A program made the translations under genes and the position numbers. Shown here in pieces: positions 45,971-58,975 of a DNA stretch of 64,000 nt (positions are counted from its first letter, which is position 1; every line of letters begins with the position of its first letter). Under the pieces are notes generated by a model that searched no databases, was not told the DNA's origin, and worked only from the letters and a program-made list of their open reading frames with translations. Origin of the DNA: Heterocephalus glaber (lineage: Eukaryota; Chordata; Mammalia; Rodentia; Bathyergidae); the NCBI RefSeq assembly GCF_000247695.1, contig NW_004624801.1, forward strand, positions 703,911 to 767,910, read 5' to 3'.

Positions 45971-47692
45971 GCTGTAAGAAGACCTTTTTTACATGAACAT
46001 AGAAAAAATGATAGGATGATATACACTGAATTAGTTATATTTTTAGGAGGTAGGAATAAATGAAATTTATGTTTTTTTCTCTTTTCTACACATCTGATTT
46101 ATTTTACTTGTCAAAATGAAAATGCATTACTTTAACATATACTTTTCAACTTCCTGGGTTCCGACTCAAATGTTTGGCTGAATAATCCTCTCCTCTCAAC
46201 CTTTAAGAGGTCACCTGGCGGTTGTCTTTTTTTCACTTTGCCAAGTCAATCTTCTTATTCTTTGACAGTTTCTGTTATTAAGGAGATTTTTCTATTTCTA
46301 ATGTAAATTCTCCTTTCCTAAAATTTCTCTCTGACCAGCCCTATTTTTAATTGTGAGGAGATATGGAGAAAAGGGTTAATACCTTTTCTACAAGATAGCT
46401 GATCAGCTAGCTCTAGAGAAATGGTGGAAATTGGAGAAGACTAATGAAAATTTTGCACACTTCATAAACATATCCAAAAGCTCATCCTGCATTTTCAGCA
46501 GAAGTAAACAATGACAGTAAGAGGAAGAAAGAAGCAATGGAGGAAGTATATGGAAACATTTACTTAACTGGGATATAAAAAGAAACTTAACATCTTAAAT
46601 TGGGCAATCTTAAGGAAATCATAGGTGAATTACATCAAAAGGTAATTGAGAAATGTGTTACTGGTTTGCCACTAATAGCAGTACTAATAAAGGACAATTG
46701 AGAAATTCAAACTAGAGAGTGCTTAATGCCCTCTTACTGGTTTCCAAATGGTCTACTTCTGTTACAAAGATTATTTTTGGAACTGTTACCTCATATTTTC
46801 CATGCTTTTATTATTTCTGTCCCTTCTAATTTTATACCTCATTGCTCTGAGTGGGTGTGTGTACATGAGATGAGTGGAGTAAGGGATCAAAGGAGGAAAA
46901 GTTAGTTTCAAAATGCAAAGGACTAAACATCTCTTAGATTCAAGTGTAAGGAGCCAACAGTTTCTTTTTCCTTTTGCTAAGTCATTCTGTGGTCATTAAG
47001 TGGACTTAAGGGCTTCTCCCACCAAAGGAAAACACTTTATAAATTGTGCACTATTAGAGAAATGTTAGTTTAAAACTTAAAGGTCTAAAACTTTCACAAG
47101 ATAAATAAAGGGTTTATTAATTGTGCTTATTGAGAAGAGCCTAGAAGTGCTGGGAGATAGAAGAAAAAGCAGAATGCTTTGCTTTTTTGTGATTAGCTCA
47201 CTAACCAACAGTATCTTGATATAGTAGGGAATACTCTTTATAATAAAAAAATTGGCTTAAAAGCACTTATTTTTTAACTCATATTAGAAGTGGCACTGGA
47301 GGTATATGTAATAGAAAATAGTTTTCTGTCATATAGAAATGTCTCATGGTAAGTCACCAACAAAAACCCCACATTAATATATCCACAAATGCAAATTACA
47401 GTCAAAATTACAAATGATGATGAAAGGGAGTTGATCAGAACATATCAAAGCATGGAGAAGAGTATCATTGATAGGGAAAGACAATAATTAAAATAAATCT
47501 ATTACCAGATAATGAAAATGACAACTCTTCACTTATCCCAAGGTCACTTTTTCCCCCAAACAAGGATGAAACCCAGAAAAAACACAAGAAAAAAAAAAAA
47601 GAAAAAGGCATATAAATGGTAAAAAACATAATAATAACAACTACTACCTTAAAGTCTGTTAAAGTCTTTGTGATTTCCCAAAGTAATGCTGT
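45971..47692. other. Unannotated spacer
   Basis: Nothing assigned. The minus-strand frame 47465-47737 includes a poly-F stretch from an A-run and enters the neighbouring LTR. Confidence 0.45.
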
Positions 47693-48100
47693 CTTTGTTA
47701 CTTTCTTTGCTGCTGAAATAAAATACTCAACTCCCACAGGTTAAAGTAAGAAAGGTTTATTTTGGGTCATAGTCTATAGAGGTTTCAGTCCACAGTCCAC
47801 TGGCTCCAAGGCAGGATGGCATGGGAAAGGAGCATTACCAAGGAGAAATAGTCCATGACAGAGCAGGAAGGAGGTAGCCTGCCTTTCCCTTTTATGCTAC
47901 CCAGGATACAGGCATTTGGGATACAGGATACAGTGTAACCCACACAGAACAACGAATGCTAAACCAATTAGTGGACTAATTTAGTTATCACACCCTTAAT
48001 CCACATTCACATACCCTAGAATCAATCATCTCCAAAATGCCCCACCTATGAGTGTCCCAGCCTTTAGGATTATATCTAGGTACAACCCATAGCAAATACT
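47693..48100 (-). mobile_element. MaLR LTR (MT/ORR1-like), antisense
   Basis: TTTGTTACTTTCTTTGCTGC, AGAAAGGTTTATTTTGGGTC (reversed polyadenylation region), AGTCCACAGTCCACTGGCTC, CAAGGCAGGATGGCATGGG and AAATGCCCCACCTATGAGTG. It is the clearest member of the antisense LTR family in this window. Confidence 0.75.
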
Positions 48101-48884
48101 AAGTATTGCATATGTTTTAAATGATTTAATTCACTCAAAAACCAATCCAATTTGTCAAAGATCAGAATGATTGGCACAGAAAGACCTAGAGCCATAAATA
48201 GTCTGTTGCCTCTACCTCCAAGTTTTATATCCAGAAGTCTCAACTGGCTGTGCATATCCCTGTAGGAATAGAAAATGATATCTAAGTATGTGAGAGGAAA
48301 ATATGAAAGGATTCATTTCAATTGCTTATATTTCTTTCTTAAATTCTGTTTTTATGATATATATATATAATAAAAGTATGTAGAGGTTAAGTATAAAAAA
48401 GTACATATACTGTGGGTTTATGATTAATATACATAAGGATAAAGATGTGTCATCCCTAATATTTTGAAAAGAAAGTTTAAACTATTAAGTCAGATAACCC
48501 CCAAAATTCAGAAGAGTACAAAAAGACAGATCCAAATTTCTTTCAAAAATTCAAAACTTCTAATATTGTTAAGAAATTTTAACTGATGGATGGAAATATT
48601 TTAAAATCCGTAATAAAAATCAAGTACTGAATCTTCAAAATATTCCATTGGGGGCCATTTACTGTATATTTCATTTCATTTTAATGCAATACATTTAGCA
48701 GTAAACAAAATGGGGACCATCCTTCATGATCAAATGTCTCCCTACTGTACATGTTGTTTAAGAAAGTAAAAATCTGAATAATATATGTAAGAAAGATATT
48801 CATCATGATTGCTAAATATATACATAAAAAGGCACAGGAACACTTATTCTTATTCTTATTGTTTAATGTTATATTAATTTTCAA
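48101..48884. other. Unannotated AT-rich spacer
   Basis: Nothing assigned beyond a short (TA)n at 48357-48370. Confidence 0.45.
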
Positions 48885-49370
48885 GGATTGCTGTACAAGA
48901 TTGTCCCAACTTGTGTGATTTAAAACAACAGATTTATTACCTTACAGTTCAGGAAGTCAGAGGTCCTAAATAGGACTTACAAGCTAAAATCAAGAAATCT
49001 ACAGAGCTGCAGTTCTTCTGGAGGCTCCAGAGGAGAACATGTTTTCTTAATTCTTCCAACCTTTAAAGGTCTCATGCATTCTCTGGTTTGTGATTCATTT
49101 CTCCTTTTCTAAAGCACATTACTCCCACCTTTGCTTCTCCATCACATCATTTCCTCTTACTATGATCTACTGCCTATTTTGTGTGAGGACTTACTATTAA
49201 TAGAGACCACTTAGACAATTCAAGTTAATCTCCCCATCTCCACATCTTGGTGCAGTTACATCTAGAGTGTCCATTTTTTCCATGTTAAATAATACAGTCA
49301 GAGGTTCCATGAATTAGGAAAAGATATTCTGGGGAAGTCATTTTTCAGCCTGCTACACAGAATACAATCT
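48885..49370 (-). mobile_element. MaLR (MLT-type) LTR, antisense
   Basis: GGATTGCTGTACAAGATTG, GATTTAAAACAACAGATTTA, TTACAGTTCAGGAAGTCAGA, CTTCTGGAGGCTCCAGAGG, CATTCTCTGGTTTGTG and TTTTTCAGCCTGCTACACAG. It is continuous with internal MaLR sequence to the right, so this is the 3' LTR of a minus-strand element. Confidence 0.75.
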
Positions 49371-50930
49371 AGTCCCAAAAGATTGATGTCATTCCACCAT
49401 TCAAAATGTACTCATCATATCCCAAGTTTCCCCCAAAGTCTCAACAAATTACAGCGTTGACTTAATTCTAAATCTTGCCCAAGTCTCACCAACTCAAAAG
49501 CTTCAAATCTCATTAGGTACATAAGTTAGGTATAAATGACGCTCTGGATCATCTAAGATTTATCAACTCAAAAATTCCAGTTATTGTGGATGAAACTATA
49601 AGTATAACCCACGATAGGGAGCAATTACTCTGTATATGTGAACCTGTGAAACTAGAAGACAAGTTATTTGTTCCAAAACAAAATGTTGCCTCAGGCATAG
49701 AATAACAGCTACTGACATTCTGGGTGCAAAGAGATAAAATGAAAGAAAAGCACAGTCACAAGTCCCCCATAATTTGCAAAGCCAGCTTGGCAAACTCCAT
49801 TAGGAGCTAAGGCCTGAAAATAATCCTCTGTAACCTGAGCATGTGCCTTCTACTCCCACAACTCTGCCTTCATAATCATCCTTCCTTTTGCCTGAAAGGT
49901 AACACGTATTTGCAGTTGAGTAATTTTGTCAGTTTTATCCTGCATAAATAAGTTTGGGAGTCTCACACACTGCTTTCGTTTCTTCTTCACTTGTCCTTTT
50001 CCATCCAAGCTGCCATGTTTCTGTTGATGTAACATTCTCGATGAGCTTGTGGATTTCCTTTTCACGTCTGAGGATTTCATATCATTTTCCTTTACAAGTC
50101 TTTTTTTTGGGGGGGGGCGGGTAGTGACATCTTTATTTCTGGCTTCTGCTAAAGTGACTGAAAGAATTCATCCTTGCACTTATCTATTCTCTTCAAAGAG
50201 CCGTCTGTCTGATTGAATACTCTGACCTTTGGATTCTTGTGAGACAGACACTAGCAAAATAACATTCATCCACACCCTGTGCTTTCTATGCAGGGAAGAG
50301 TTTCTTGTCAGACAAACTTCTAATTTGAATATATTTTAAAGACTGGATAGACTAATAATTCTTCAAATCATAAACTCCTATTGTGTATTTTGCTTGACAG
50401 ATCTTCCTTCTTAAATTTATCTTTTTTCTTTCAATATTTTACCATAACTAGAAAGAAGAAATTGGTTTGTACCATTCACATTGCTTGGAAATCACTTTCG
50501 ATAAAATTCCAAAAGTTTCTTTGCATATACAGGACAAAATTCAGCTAAGTTTTCTGCCACAGTAACAAAGTTTTGCTTTCCTGTAGTGTCCAATGTCATG
50601 GTTTTCATTTCCTTCTGAGCCCTTACCAATAGTGTTCATATTTCTACCAAAATTCTGTTTATGCTGATTTAGTAATTTTCTAAGACATAGGATTTTCTTC
50701 CCTACTGCACTCTTCACATTTTTCTGTTAGTTCACCACAAATACCTTTAATGTCTACCTTTTAAAATAATCTGTTAATAGTGTTCTAGGATTTTGAAGAT
50801 AAAACAATGTTTTTTCTATTACACTCCTCACAATTTTTCCAACCTCAAGCCTTTACCCAATTCCAAAACCACTTCTCCATTTCTAGATATTTGCTGCATA
50901 AGGTGCCTCCCAATTCCAAGTGCCAAAAAG
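49371..50930 (-). mobile_element. MaLR internal region, antisense
   Basis: Matches MaLR internal sequence in reverse: CAAGTTTCCCCCAAAGTCTC, GTGAACCTGTGAAACTAGAA, GACAAGTTATTTGTTCCAAA, CATTTTTCTGTTAGTTC and near the right TTTTTCCAACCTCAAGCCTT, TACCCAATTCCAAAACCAC. These elements are non-autonomous ERVL relatives; no open frame survives and the frame at 49850-50080 is not a gene. I could not find the second LTR to the right. Confidence 0.65.
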
Positions 50931-51063
50931 AGTGTACCCTTCTTGATTGCTTACGTTTTTTTAACATCAAGCTCAGCACTGATAAGTATCTCAGTGATCT
51001 TAAGACCTCCTCAAGGTTTCTAAAATTATTATAGAAATGTGAAAGACAATTTGATACAATTTA

Positions 51064-51175
51064 AAATAACAGATTCTGGAGGCAGGCAAATGTAGATTCA
51101 AATTCTGATATTTTTTTCACTCTTCAGCTACACAGTTCTTTGGAATATATTTAATCTTCTAAAATCTTCGGCGCT
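51064..51175 (+). mobile_element. MIR SINE (interrupted)
   Basis: CAGATTCTGGAGGCAGGCAA, TGTAGATTCAAATTCTGAT, TCTTCAGCTACACAGTTC and GGAATATATTTAATCTTCTA follow MIR order. The continuation (TGAGCTTCAAATGTCTAAAA) lies at 51366-51400, beyond the B1. Confidence 0.65.
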
Positions 51176-51352
51176 TCAGCCATGCATAGTGGCATGCCCC
51201 AGTACTCCTAAGCTTGAGGCAGAAGGACCAAGGTGAGTTCCAGCCAAACCCAGGTTACATAATGAGTTCAAGGCCAGCCTGAACTACATGGGAAGACTCT
51301 GTGTCAATAAATAAATGAATAAATACATAAACGTAAAGAAATAAATAAACAA
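51176..51352 (+). mobile_element. B1 SINE (7SL-derived), nested in MIR
   Basis: AGCCATGCATAGTGGCATGC, CCCAGTACTCCTAAGCTTG, AGGCAGAAGGACCAAGG, TTCAAGGCCAGCCTGAACTA and GACTCTGTGTC, then an (AAATAAATG)-type A-rich tail. A monomer without an ID half. Confidence 0.85.
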
Positions 51353-51400
51353 AATAAGATTTTTCTGAGCTTCAAATGTCTAAAAATAAAGTAATAGATA

Positions 51401-52389
51401 TGCCACTTACCATTCAACTATACCTTATATACTTTTCTGTTATTCTTTTCTCTTGTAGTGACATATGTGAGATAGTACATGCAATATGCTTGTCATATTA
51501 AACATGCAATAGAAATTATTTATCTGGAAGATTTTATATCTTGCTGCCACACATAGAATTAACTCATATGGAAAAGAATATTATCAGAGAAAAGAGATGT
51601 ATGTGATAAAATTTTCTGGCAAAGGAGAATATTATAGATGTATTGGAGAGACTTAAACTAATGAAGGCTTTGAAATATCTATGTTGGTTGAAATTCCTAC
51701 TATCTTTCATAAGTTTTCATGCTTTTTGGTGAACAATTAATAAACATTTAGTCACATAAAATGATGAAAGAAAAGATCATAGGTTCAGTAAAGTTTTATT
51801 TGATGAAAACTCAGAAATGAGGGAGCTCTATATTTCTAAGGAAATTTAGTGATAAATAAACAATCATATCAGGTAAATAATGAGGAAGTGTTACAGTAAT
51901 CATTCATTAATTCTAATTTACATTCTATCTCTCTAAATTTGCTTAAGGAATGGAAACATATTTGGTTTCCTCTGCCTTGAGTTTTTATACAGTTCAAATA
52001 AAATGTGATATATTAAGTAAAAAGAAAAATAAAAGGATGGAAGGAAGCCTGTGCAGCTATATTTATTACTTGCCTCATCCATAAAGAAAAATTGTTTAAA
52101 AGAGTAAATTTTAACATAGGTCCATCCAAGCACCATCACAGGACTAGCTCTTTGGAATGTGTCAGGGAATGGAAGTTTTATCACTTCTCATAAAGGGTGT
52201 CCAAGTGGGAAGAACAGTCATAATCTGGAGCTTGGAATCCTTAATCTCTTTATTATTTTTTTAACTAAGTTTTTATATTGTCAGAAAGTTAATTTGTAAA
52301 TGTATGTCTAAATATATTTTTTGTTGAAAAATCCAAGTTGTCATATATTTTGTAAATATAAAATAAGAATTCCTAATGGAAAAATCCAT
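51401..52389. other. Unannotated AT-rich spacer
   Basis: Nothing assigned. Confidence 0.45.
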
Positions 52390-53030
52390 TTTCTTCTTTC
52401 TCCTTTTTATTGGTATATGTTTATAACACATGATGTTTACATTTTTGGGGGGGATTGGTACATATACATAATGTATCATGATTATTTTCAATATCCTTTC
52501 CCCACATCCTTTTTATTCTTCCTTTTCCCTGATCCCATTCCCTACTCCAGAAAGCCCGCCTTTTTTGTTATTCTTTAATTTCTTTATAATTAATTTTCTT
52601 GTCTGAGAGAAATCATGTAATATTTAACTTTCTGTGTCTGAATTATTTCACTTAACATTACTGTTTCCAGATTCATCCATTTTCGTACAAATGACTGAAA
52701 TTCATCATTCTTTTTGGCTGAATAAAATTCCATTGTGTATATATAACTGATTTTCTTTATCCATTCCACTATTGATCAGCATCTAGGCTGTTTCCAGAGC
52801 TTTACTATTGTGAATTGTGTTGTTAAAAGCATAGGTATCCATGTGTCACTATAGAATGATGAGTTTAACTCTTTCAGTATTATACCCAGGAGAGGTGTAA
52901 GATGGGTCAAATAGAATTTCAATTTTCACTTTTTTGAGGAATCTTCATCCTGATTTCCATAGTGGTTTCACTAGTTTATATTTTCACAAATAATGCAGAA
53001 GAGCTTGTTTTTCTCCATAGTCTTGCTAGT
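52390..53030 (-). mobile_element. 5'-truncated L1 3' end, antisense
   Basis: 3' UTR then ORF2 end in reverse: CTTTTTATTGGTATATGTTT, TCATGTAATATTTAACTTTC, TTTTGGCTGAATAAAATTCC, TAGGCTGTTTCCAGAGCTTT and TCCTGATTTCCATAGTGG. The 3' UTR differs from the copies at 5.3, 37.5 and 41.6 kb, so it is a different L1 lineage. A GT microsatellite lies at its right edge. Confidence 0.85.
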
Positions 53031-53054
53031 GTGTGTGTGTGTGTGTGTGTGTGT
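53029..53054. repeat. (GT)13 microsatellite
   Basis: Uninterrupted GT at the truncation edge of the L1. Confidence 0.96.
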
Positions 53055-54298
53055 CTGTGAAGTTAGACAATTTAAATATATTAATCTCTGAATTTAAGTA
53101 TGGGATGGTGGTTTTGTTTGGGGTGCCCTATAATTTCTATTTCCTATCTTTCTTGCTGGCCTCTAAACTTAAATGACAGTGATAATTCTTGGATTGTTGC
53201 TCTAGCACAATCCGAAGACTGTTTTTTTTTTTGCCATTGCTACTGAAACCTCAGTACTGAAATACCCACCAGAGGAGACAAGCTTGGATATGTTGACCAC
53301 ACTGAGTGGAAGCCAGACCTAAGCAGGTACTAAGCAGAGATAAGAAAACTCAAAATCTTTGGTTTCAAAAACTTTTAGCAAACCTCATGCCACTCAGAAT
53401 ATAGAGAAGAAACCAGAACAAGGCAGAAACTTTCTCCTTAACCACTGAAGAATGGACCTAATTCTGCAGAATGCCATTTTGTCAAACTCTGACTGGTGTT
53501 CTTTTTTCTTTCATTCATATTTCCTTCCTGTATAGCTGATGGAACCCCAGTCCCAGAGAATTAGTTTTGATGACCTCTGTATATCTGGTTAAGGTGAAGG
53601 TACTTCTTCACAGAATAATTTCTCTAGGAGCTTTTAGTACAAGACTTCAAAAATCATAATCTTCTATTTTCCCAGAAGTCATTAGATTCATCTCAGCCAA
53701 CCATCTTGACCCTGACTCCATTCTCAAGGTACTTTCGATTTCTTTCAACAAATCTAGATATACATGGTGCTTTAACATAGGGATCCTATTGAAGTTTTCT
53801 GTTTAATCATTATCATATTGCAATAATATAAACCATGAAAAGAAATTCACAATAGAAGAGGCTTTTACAGTTGTTTTTTAATAAAAGGTATCTTAAAATA
53901 GTTTCAGATATCATTTTTAGAAGAAAAGATCTCATTCCTAGATGTTATGTCAGGGCTTTGTTCTACCCAAAGATTGAATGAAATGTTATTTCTTTCTATG
54001 ACACAATTACTGTACTTTCGGCATGGATATGTTCAGCCCTCGAAAACACTGACTTTTTGAACTCACATGTATCATTGTTAGTTACAGAATATTTCTTATT
54101 CAGCTAAATAGAACACATGATTACATTTGTGAGCTAAACAGCACACATTATTAATAGTTTATTTTCACTTATTTTTATCTGCCTCATATGGGTTGAGTTG
54201 CTGCCAATGTATTCAGCTCAGTAATGTTTCTTTACTACTCTTTCTGGCTTCAAAATCAACTTGTAGGTTTTAGTCACATCTCAAATAAATATTGGCAG
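53055..54298. other. Unannotated spacer
   Basis: Nothing assigned. Confidence 0.45.
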
Positions 54299-54476
54299 AG
54301 CAACTCAAATCCTTGAAATGCCTCGGCAGAATGATGCATTCTGAGCCACAAAAAATCAAAACAGAGTCCTCGTATGCATCATGCTTATCAGCCTGTCTCA
54401 CAGAGATCCTAGAAGTAATGGATTCCATGAGACAAACAAATTTTTCTATATATCTCTCACATTCTGAACTCTTAGG
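54299..54476 (+). other. Candidate exon (very weak)
   Basis: A segment with an open frame (LKCLGRMMHSEPQKIKTE...), ending at a consensus-like donor TTAGG|GTAAGTAAA. The upstream acceptor (ATATTGGCAG) lacks a good pyrimidine tract. No family recognised. Confidence 0.12.
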
Positions 54477-57110
54477 GTAAGTAAAGTGATGTTTAATATC
54501 CTGTAAGTATATTTGTATGTGAGGGTAGTTTCCTGTGTCGCAAAAGAGAGGTGAAGAAAAATGAACTCATATATTGGCCTTGACAGAGCACATCAGGGTC
54601 AATTTGAACTAAGCTATGTGGCAAAAGTAGGTGTTGACTTGGCAAACTGCTGTGGTCTAGAAGGTGTTCTGGGAATTACACTCAAGAAAAAAACCATCAA
54701 GTTAACAAGCCACTCCCAGGCTAGAGCATTTCTCTTTTTGAGGACTCGGCTGCCAGTGTAATCTGCTAACATCATACCAAGAAACCTCTTAAGTTCCTGT
54801 CTTTATCAGATCCTTCATTTCCTGAACAGTCAAAATCAATCAAGTTACCTTGTTTTCTCAATAATTAAGTGAATTCAGGAAGACATAGAGATGAAGCCCA
54901 AGGGAAGCTAAAGTTCTAGTGCTTTAGATAAGCTGCTTCACCAATGTGGTGGACAAGTTAGATGTGTTACGATTCTCTTGAACTTCCTGCCTGGTTGATT
55001 ATACTCCCTTCCAAACTAATTTTTAGTAAAAGGAAGTTCATTTAGACCAAAGACACAGCACGTCTCTCCTTTGTCTTCCCTGCTTGCATCCTTCTTTTGT
55101 AAGATTTATTGTTTATATTTATTCATCATATCTATCTACCCAAAATGTAAATACCTTAAAAATCTATTGAAAATACCAAATGTGTAGTTGGTGATTTAAT
55201 TATCACAGAGGATAGTGTGGAAGTTGTCTTATGTGTGTTTGGGGTAGAGTGTGTTTAATCAAAAATAGCTTATTTGTATTACCATTTCATAGACTCTACC
55301 ACGTAACTTAACATCTAGAGAATTTAGCCAGCCTTTAATTTGAGAGGTCATTAAATTGCAGGACACTACACATGTTATTTTGAAAGTGATATATTCTGAT
55401 ATTTTCTAATTTTATGATATTTTCTGATATTCGTTGTTTTCATTTTTATTATGCTTATGTAAAGAATACTTGATATGAAACAAAGTCTGTATATATATAT
55501 TTTTTAAACCAGCATATACATTCTTTGTTTCTGCAACAGAAAAATTATACTGCTTGTTTAGGCGACAATTTGATAAGAGGAAGTGAAATATCTCGATGTA
55601 ATATATACAAGAAAATGCCCAGGCTTTATTGGTTTAATATGTATTGTGCTTTCCACTAAATTCTTTCCATTAAAGACTTTTATTACAAAATAATTATCTT
55701 TGAAGAAAGGAGTTAATGTCTTCATTCATATTTACATAAAAATGTATATACATATATGTTCTTTCATTTTTTGAATCAAGCTGCTAAGTTTGCTCTTGGA
55801 AAAAAGTACATAATAAAATAAATAAGAAGATATCATAATATTTCTTAATTAAACTATTCTTAAGCTAAGGAAACAAGAGAATGTGGGTCAAAATCCATGC
55901 TGATCAAAATGGCAGGAAGCATGTCACATGTCAAACATTCGACTCACTCTTGATCTGCAGCAAAAGACTTTCTTATTTGAGATTTCTTAAACTTGACTTT
56001 TCACCTTTTTTCTTTGTTGGTGGTAAATAATGGGGAAGTCATTTCTACAAATCTATACAATTCATTAATGAAAGACTAACTATTTTTTGTGGAAATTAAA
56101 TGTCAACCAATATACATGGAGGACACAGAAATGTGACACAAACGTTTTCAAGTGTTTGAATTTTATTTTTCTCTTTCGGATTTTAGTGACAAAAAAAATC
56201 ATCAAGCTAGGTTTATCCAGATAGGGGCATAACATATCAATTACTTCAGAAAAAGAAAAAAAAATGGAATTGCACTTCAAATATAAAGAAGTGGGAGGAA
56301 AAAGAAAGATTTCTCTTTGTGTCTAAAAATATCTCTATTTCTTGGCACTTTTTGATTTTGGTAGAATAAGCAAGAAGAAGACTGAGGATTGAACTAACTA
56401 TTCTTGTCTGTGAATGTGGGAGTTGTTCCTGTTTGCTCCCTCGACAAAACCAGTTCCTGGACCATAGTTTGTGAAGTTCTTTGCACACCATGTTTGATCT
56501 GACAAACTGCCCAGCACTGGGGAATCTGGGCTTGATCTCAGAACCCTTGTACTGCAGTTTTCTTCTTTAACTTAGAACATTTCTTTGAAGACATTTGAGT
56601 CTTCCCAAATCAGAAAACAGAATGATTTACTTGAAGAAGTTGTGGGAGATTACATTTTACAAGGTTATCTGCATAATAATGGATTCAGGTTCCATTGGTT
56701 AAAAGCATTAGAAATCTTCTCATGTGTTTCAAGTTTGGATAAATTTTCTTTATCTGAGAACCCAGAATGAGCACAAATGATGGCATAATGTATGTAGATC
56801 TATGCAAAAGATCTGCCCACGGGTACTTGTGGGAGAATCAGAGGATGTTCTCTTTATGCATTCTTTTTTCTTCCACCTCCACTCCTGAAGGACAACCCTG
56901 TGCTCCACATTCATTATTTGCCATTCTAATTATTTCTACTCATACTATTGCTCTCTTGGGATCGCCTGTACCTTTATTCTTCTCGTAACCAAATTATTCT
57001 CTCTGTACAAGCCAAATGAAGTCCAGGCTCTTGCAAAAACTTTCTTTTTCAGGAGTCATTATGGGTATCACATCCTTGAAACCCTTAGGAAAACTCTGTG
57101 CATATTGAAT
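54477..57110. other. Unannotated spacer, ID-like scrap at 56512-56560
   Basis: Mostly nothing assigned. CAGCACTGGGGAATCTGGGC ... CAGAACCCTTGTACT at 56512-56560 could be a degraded antisense ID fragment. Frames at 56080-56988 are unsupported. Confidence 0.35.
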
Positions 57111-57122
57111 GTGTGTGTGTGT
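57111..57122. repeat. Short (GT)n tract
   Basis: GT6 with a second broken GT run near 57132-57140. Confidence 0.8.
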
Positions 57123-58058
57123 CTCTTTGTGGGTGTGTGTTTTTGTGCTAATTTCTTCAATCACAAATACTTTAAATGTTCAACTGAAAGAATCATACTT
57201 GAGGAATAGTTATCATTAGCTAAACATCTTCTACATAACATTAGCAACAAATGTTAGAGTGAATATTGAAAAGTATATGATGAATAAATCAAATGAAATT
57301 TTCTAACCTGACCTTTCTTGTGTGTATAACATTGAGTAGACATCTGGCTTATTCATGTACCAATGCAAAATATCATAGTGGCAGAAAATGCTAGATTCCA
57401 CCAGCATCATCTCTCCTACTTTCAAACACAAGAATCATATCCTTACAGCTAGATATGGCACTGTGACCAGTGCTAGCTGGAGGCGTGTCAACAATAGTGC
57501 CATGTGCAATTCCTGTAACATGAGTTCACGAGGAGAGAGGAAGACCTTCCTTATCCTTTGCAACATAAAGTCTGTGGCTGGAGCACAAGCAACTATTTTA
57601 GATCAGGAAGGAGCCTGGGAACCTAATTGCCACAGATCCTCATGATCAGCCATGGATGGTGACAAGAGGGAAGAATGTTAAAAATTGATAACAAAAAGCA
57701 AGCAAATAATATTTTTCTATTTTGTTTACATTACTGTTGTTTTGGATTTCTATGTTCACAGCTGAATGTTATTCAGACACCTCCATTTTAACCTAGCATC
57801 TCTGTATTCAGTTTACCTGGGAGAGTTCTGGAGTACAGTGACATCTCATTGTAACTTTTCTTTTACTCCAGATGATGTGTTTCATGGCGAAGTGACACAA
57901 TCTTCAAGATTTGAAGTGTTTCAAGCTGCAAAAATATTTACAGAAAAGACATTTGTCCATAGTAGTTAAATGTAAAACAGTTAAAATGGAGTTACTCTTG
58001 AACATACAAGGTGGAGACAGTTTCAGTCTGATTGCTACAGTTCATAGAAGAGGCCTAA
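57123..58058. other. Unannotated spacer
   Basis: Nothing assigned. Frames at 57388-57645 and 57766-57969 have no domain I can name. Confidence 0.4.
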
Positions 58059-58065
58059 TGTGTGC

Positions 58066-58097
<32 letters not shown>
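58059..58097. repeat. (GT)n microsatellite
   Basis: GT repeat with two GC interruptions at the left. Confidence 0.96.
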
Positions 58098-58776
58098 TGG
58101 GGGATATCTATTCATTTTCTGGTTGCTCTTATTTTTAACACTGGATGAAAAATGTTAAGAACTGTGAATATGATGTCATTCACAGAGATAAACCTAATGA
58201 TAAGTGAAAAGAAGATATAAGGAATGTCTCCTGAATGGAGTTAAAGGCACTTTTCTAATTTTGTTTAGTCAATCGAATTATGATCCATTGACTCCCATAC
58301 AATAGATATTTGGATTATCACAATTTTACACAATACAGATTTGACATTAAAAAGTCGAATAAGTTTCCATGGTTACATACTATATAATTATATGACAAAA
58401 CTAAAGTCAAAGCCCAATCCACCCTACTTCCTCTCACATATTTGGAAACATTTACTCCATTTCTGAAATCTATAGGTTAATAAAACTGCAGCACAAGTAT
58501 TACTGAAACAGGTAAGAAATAGAACATTTTCTCAGATCAAAGCCAAAGGAAGGGATTCTGGCCTTTGGAGAAACTTCAGTTGCAAAACAGTTCCTATGGA
58601 TGGTAAGACAGATGATTTTTTATTTATTTTTATAAGTAAATGGTGGTAGGCACTTCCCACCTTACATAAGGCAACTGAAATAACTATTTCTGACTCAATT
58701 TTTTCTTTAAAGGCTTATCTTCCAAGGACACTGGTAACTTATTTATCTCTGCCAGGAAAAGTACAACTCAAATACA
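58098..58776. other. Unannotated spacer
   Basis: Nothing assigned. Confidence 0.45.
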
Positions 58777-58826
58777 TTTGCATAGATTTGCTACATTGGG
58801 GCTTTGCATAGATTTGCTACATTGGG
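58777..58826. repeat. Perfect 24-bp tandem duplication
   Basis: A 24-base unit starting TTTGCATAGATTTGCTACAT at 58777-58800, repeated exactly at 58803-58826 after a GC spacer. Confidence 0.97.
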
Positions 58827-58975
58827 CCTCTCTCCTCAACCATAGATGAAGGCCCAGGGGTTACAGATGTGTCCTGCAAACAGTCAAGAACTGGCCTGTT
58901 TCCTTTTTTCTACTGAAACATCCTTGAAATATTATGTCTACATTCTCTCAAGGTTACTAGATGATTTCTTACTTT

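Noticed and set aside
57766..57969. Acceptor-like TTTCTTTTACTCCAG at about 57860 with an open frame after it
   Set aside because: No donor follows in suitable context and the frame ends shortly; no family recognised.
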